Assembly (NCBI RefSeq): GCF_014805625.2
Contig: NW_023998417.1
Coordinates: 15,749,287-15,813,286, forward strand
Reading direction: 5' to 3'
Source: Glossina fuscipes
Taxonomy: Eukaryota; Arthropoda; Insecta; Diptera; Glossinidae
Length of the DNA stretch: 64,000 nt
Both the position numbers and the translations under genes were made by a program. Under the pieces are notes generated by a model that searched no databases, was not told the origin of the DNA, and saw only the letters and a program-made list of their open reading frames with translations. Below, one piece after another: positions 61,101 through 64,000 of the stretch. How positions within the stretch are numbered: position 1 is the stretch's first letter; each line of letters starts with the position of its first letter.

Positions 61101-64000
61101 TCCATTACATTTCATTCAAGTTTTGTACATATTATATTAATTTTAATCAGTACCATTACTGCAATTGATTTACCGCACTGTGACTCTCTCTTGCCGAACT
61201 GTAAAAACTGCGAGGAGGGAAAATTTATTTATTTAGTCTTTTGTCAATAAAGAAATAAAACGATAAAAATGAAAAGCTGAAATGAAATGATTTATTTACA
61301 TTAGAATTTTTTTGCCACCATCTAATTAGCTATCTATCTATCTATCTATCTATTTGCGATAACACTCGTTTAAAGGCTTAGTTCCGAAGTGACTTTTACG
61401 GCATTTGTGATTTATTGTTAACGTCATTTGAATTTTTATGTACACCTGCAAGCCTGTTAGCTAATAGTACCGTGTTCGGCTTGATAGGGATTGCACTCGG
61501 TGAAGCGTTCTAGTTTAATGCCCGTGTACGTGGATAAGTAACTAAACTATAAAATATAACACAGCTTGCTTGGTTATTAAACTTGGGAGTACGATAATGA
61601 ATGATTTCAATTACGTTAACAAATGTTTTTCCTAACAGTTTTTAACAATGTTCTACTGGTATATGTTTATATATTATAATTGCATTAATAGCAATGATTT
61701 CGTTAATTACATCATTAAGAGTTTTCTACTTAAGTAATTGATTTGAGGACATTGTCGGTTAAACACGTGACGTGAGTTTTGTAAGCGTAGCAACATAAAT
61801 TATTCTTAATTGCAGCCTTTTAACATTTCTTCTTAAGATAATATATTTTTTTTGTTGCATTTGTTGCACTTGTTGCAATTATATGAGCAATGCAAGTCAA
61901 CAGGTCGTGCAATCATTTCATAAATTATCTGTTAATGACGTTAACTACCTGAAGCCGATTAGAAACTGCGTAATTAAATTTTAAACCACTTTTGAATGCG
62001 CTTATGGAACATTGCATATCATTGTTTGTTTATTATTTTGAAAGCTTAACAGCTAACATAGATTGATAAGAATTTTTTTTAAGTAAGCGCTTTTTAACAT
62101 TTCTTAAGCTTTTTTATACGAAGCTTTTCAAATAGCGCAGAGCAAAAGTTTCATGTTAAATATTAGCGCAGAATTTAATGGAGAAAGCTCAGGATTGAGT
62201 TCGCAAAAAGGCATAATTCACGCACAGCGATGCTCACATTAGCCAAAAAGAAAAACTAACAACGTAAAAAACTTAGAGCAGGCGTTTACAAAGCCGCTTT
62301 TATTTGTCAGCTTCTGTGCAAGAATAGGCCGGACTTGCTTACAAACTATTGAGTTCAAAAACTTACAACCTCTTTAAAAGTAAATTAAAACTTGGTGTAA
62401 ATATTTTCTTTGATTCATATTCGCAAAGCCTAATTGAGTCCAGGTGTCACATCACGTATTAGAAAGCCTTTATAATTTTCATGCATTAGTTTACGATTTG
62501 TTGAAAATCAAAAATTTCGAACGAGACGAAAGGTAGCTTCTTACTTGTTAATGTTGGACTTGACTCCATTTTTCGACTTATTGAAAATCGTTCATTGCTA
62601 TCAGCAAATAGATTTTTTCTCGCGTTGAGTTTGCTGGTAGAATGATTTGAAGCAAATGATGAAGTGTAAGCAAAGTTCTTTTCTTTTCATATTCAGTAGC
62701 GTATAATCATATTAAAGTCCAGAAAACAAATACAATGTTGAGCGCAATGTAAGCGGGTTTTTTCATGATCGCATGACATAAAAGAAATTCAAAATTTCAC
62801 GTCATTAATTCACATTATAGATGATGAGGGCACGAACCCAAGTGATTTATGTTTTTGTTGCTTTTGCGGTTGTTTACGAAGCTGCTGTGTAAACTTTTCA
62901 CAAGATCGTAATTAGATCGTAGTAGATTAAATAAACATTGTCATGCGATCAGCTTCAACTCTATACTCGTTGCGTTTATCTGCAAATGCATTTCAGAGTA
63001 TATTAACTCAAGGGTACATTTGGGGTCTTAGCTGTTAGTCCTCATCCTATTTTAATCCAAGAATTCGTTTCTTTGGGATAAAAATATTATAATAAAGCAT
63101 ATAATGAATTAAATAATTTTAAAGCAGCACGAAGTATATAAAAATAAGTACATATATACATATATACGAAACGTTCACGTAAATAGTAATTAACCTGAAG
63201 AATGATAAATGAAAGTTTTGTTAGGAGCTTTTTTTTTTCTTTAAGAAATTGGTTTAAAAAACTTTCATTTTAAATTAATAAAATGTATCATCAATAATTA
63301 TAATTAACTATTACAGTTTAATCAATTAATTAATTCTGTTAAGAAATTCGCTAATTTAGATTAACTAAATAATTATGCAAACAAATCATAACAATCATTA
63401 TTAAAATACAAAAAAAGATTTATTATAGATAAACAGGCAACACTTAATACTGGTTAATCTACTTGTTTACAATTTCAATTGCTTTTGACCTCTACACTTA
63501 AAACGTAGAAAATGCAATAATGTCATATTTATTGTAATCAAAATATACCTGAAATCTTATTAAGTATAATTAATAGTTATTGTTTTCTTAGAATATGTAT
63601 GTATATGAGTCACGTGTACAGTCGTCACAACCACGTGCCATTAATTTTAGAAGGAAAACAAATGAACATATTTCTATGATTTGGCGATAAGTCCTTTAAA
63701 CATCGTTTACCCAAGCTTACGCTAAATAATTAAAAATAAACACAATTATATATTCATATCTAAATGTATGAATGTAATGCATAGAAAATTGGAGATAATG
63801 CCCTCTTAGCTGATAATGGGTAAGAAGGCTGAGCTTTTTCTACCCAGCTCTTTTAAGAAAAGCTTAACATTAACGCATGTAGCGAGAATTATTGTTAAGG
63901 CTCTGCGCGGTAAGAAGAAAGAAATATCACACCATCTGCTTATGTGTGCATACATACTAGAGACCGGTTAAAAACTGAAAACACTGAAGAGAGATCTATA
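58143..64000. other. Gene-poor stretch upstream of neuropeptide F
   Basis: No supportable coding exon is seen in 5.9 kb. The stretch holds simple repeats: CTCCCTCC-type near 60210, (TA)n near 60776-60790, and CTAT at 61330-61353. The neuropeptide F promoter and at least one non-coding exon are expected here. Confidence 0.6.
61330..61353. repeat. CTAT microsatellite
   Basis: Six perfect CTAT units. Confidence 0.9.

Noticed and set aside
1..64000. CRISPR arrays, bacterial operons, tRNA or rRNA genes
   Set aside because: The gene structure is spliced and eukaryotic. No regular spaced repeats were seen, and no convincing tRNA boxes or rRNA sequence were found by eye.

Overview
The window is nuclear DNA of an AT-rich insect, most likely a higher fly (Diptera: Brachycera). 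The evidence is short spliced exons with 60-70 bp introns, fly-like start contexts (for example AACAACATG), a beta-adrenergic-like octopamine receptor, a neuropeptide F gene, and degenerate dispersed repeats of a kind common in fly genomes. A calyptrate fly is my best guess; the species cannot be fixed from the sequence. Two 10-N runs mark assembly gaps.

Layout. 1-700: a possible terminal exon of an otherwise unseen plus-strand gene. 5709-16127 (minus): an octopamine receptor, assigned to the Octbeta1R type, in seven coding exons with three introns of 2.5-3.3 kb. 16128-40437: about 24 kb with no supportable coding gene, holding dispersed repeats, simple repeats, palindromes and a CACGTG cluster; it probably contains 5' UTR exons and control DNA of the receptor. 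40438-46756: a compact housekeeping block of four genes: CCT subunit alpha (plus), an unrecognised coiled-coil protein (plus), prefoldin subunit 5 (minus) and the F1-ATPase assembly factor ATPAF1/ATP11 (plus). 47878-57336: two paralogous SV2-like major facilitator transporters, head to head, 3.9 kb apart. 57776-58109 (minus): neuropeptide F, tail to tail with the second transporter. 58125-64000: no coding gene seen.

How the genes relate. Three of the four genes in the central block assist protein assembly. Prefoldin hands unfolded actin and tubulin to the CCT ring, so CCT1 and Pfdn5 act in the same pathway, and ATPAF1 is a chaperone for the mitochondrial F1 beta subunit. The flanks carry signalling genes: an aminergic GPCR on one side and a neuropeptide on the other. 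All spliced models were rebuilt from GT/AG sites and reading phase, and each multi-exon model closes in frame, except the first transporter, where an assembly gap removes one exon end.

I found no clear previously undescribed system. The best leads are an in-frame 60-nt optional exon in prefoldin 5, a pre-miRNA-like hairpin at 39534-39586, a pair of related hairpin-bearing repeat copies 49 kb apart, and the divergence of the first transporter from its neighbour.
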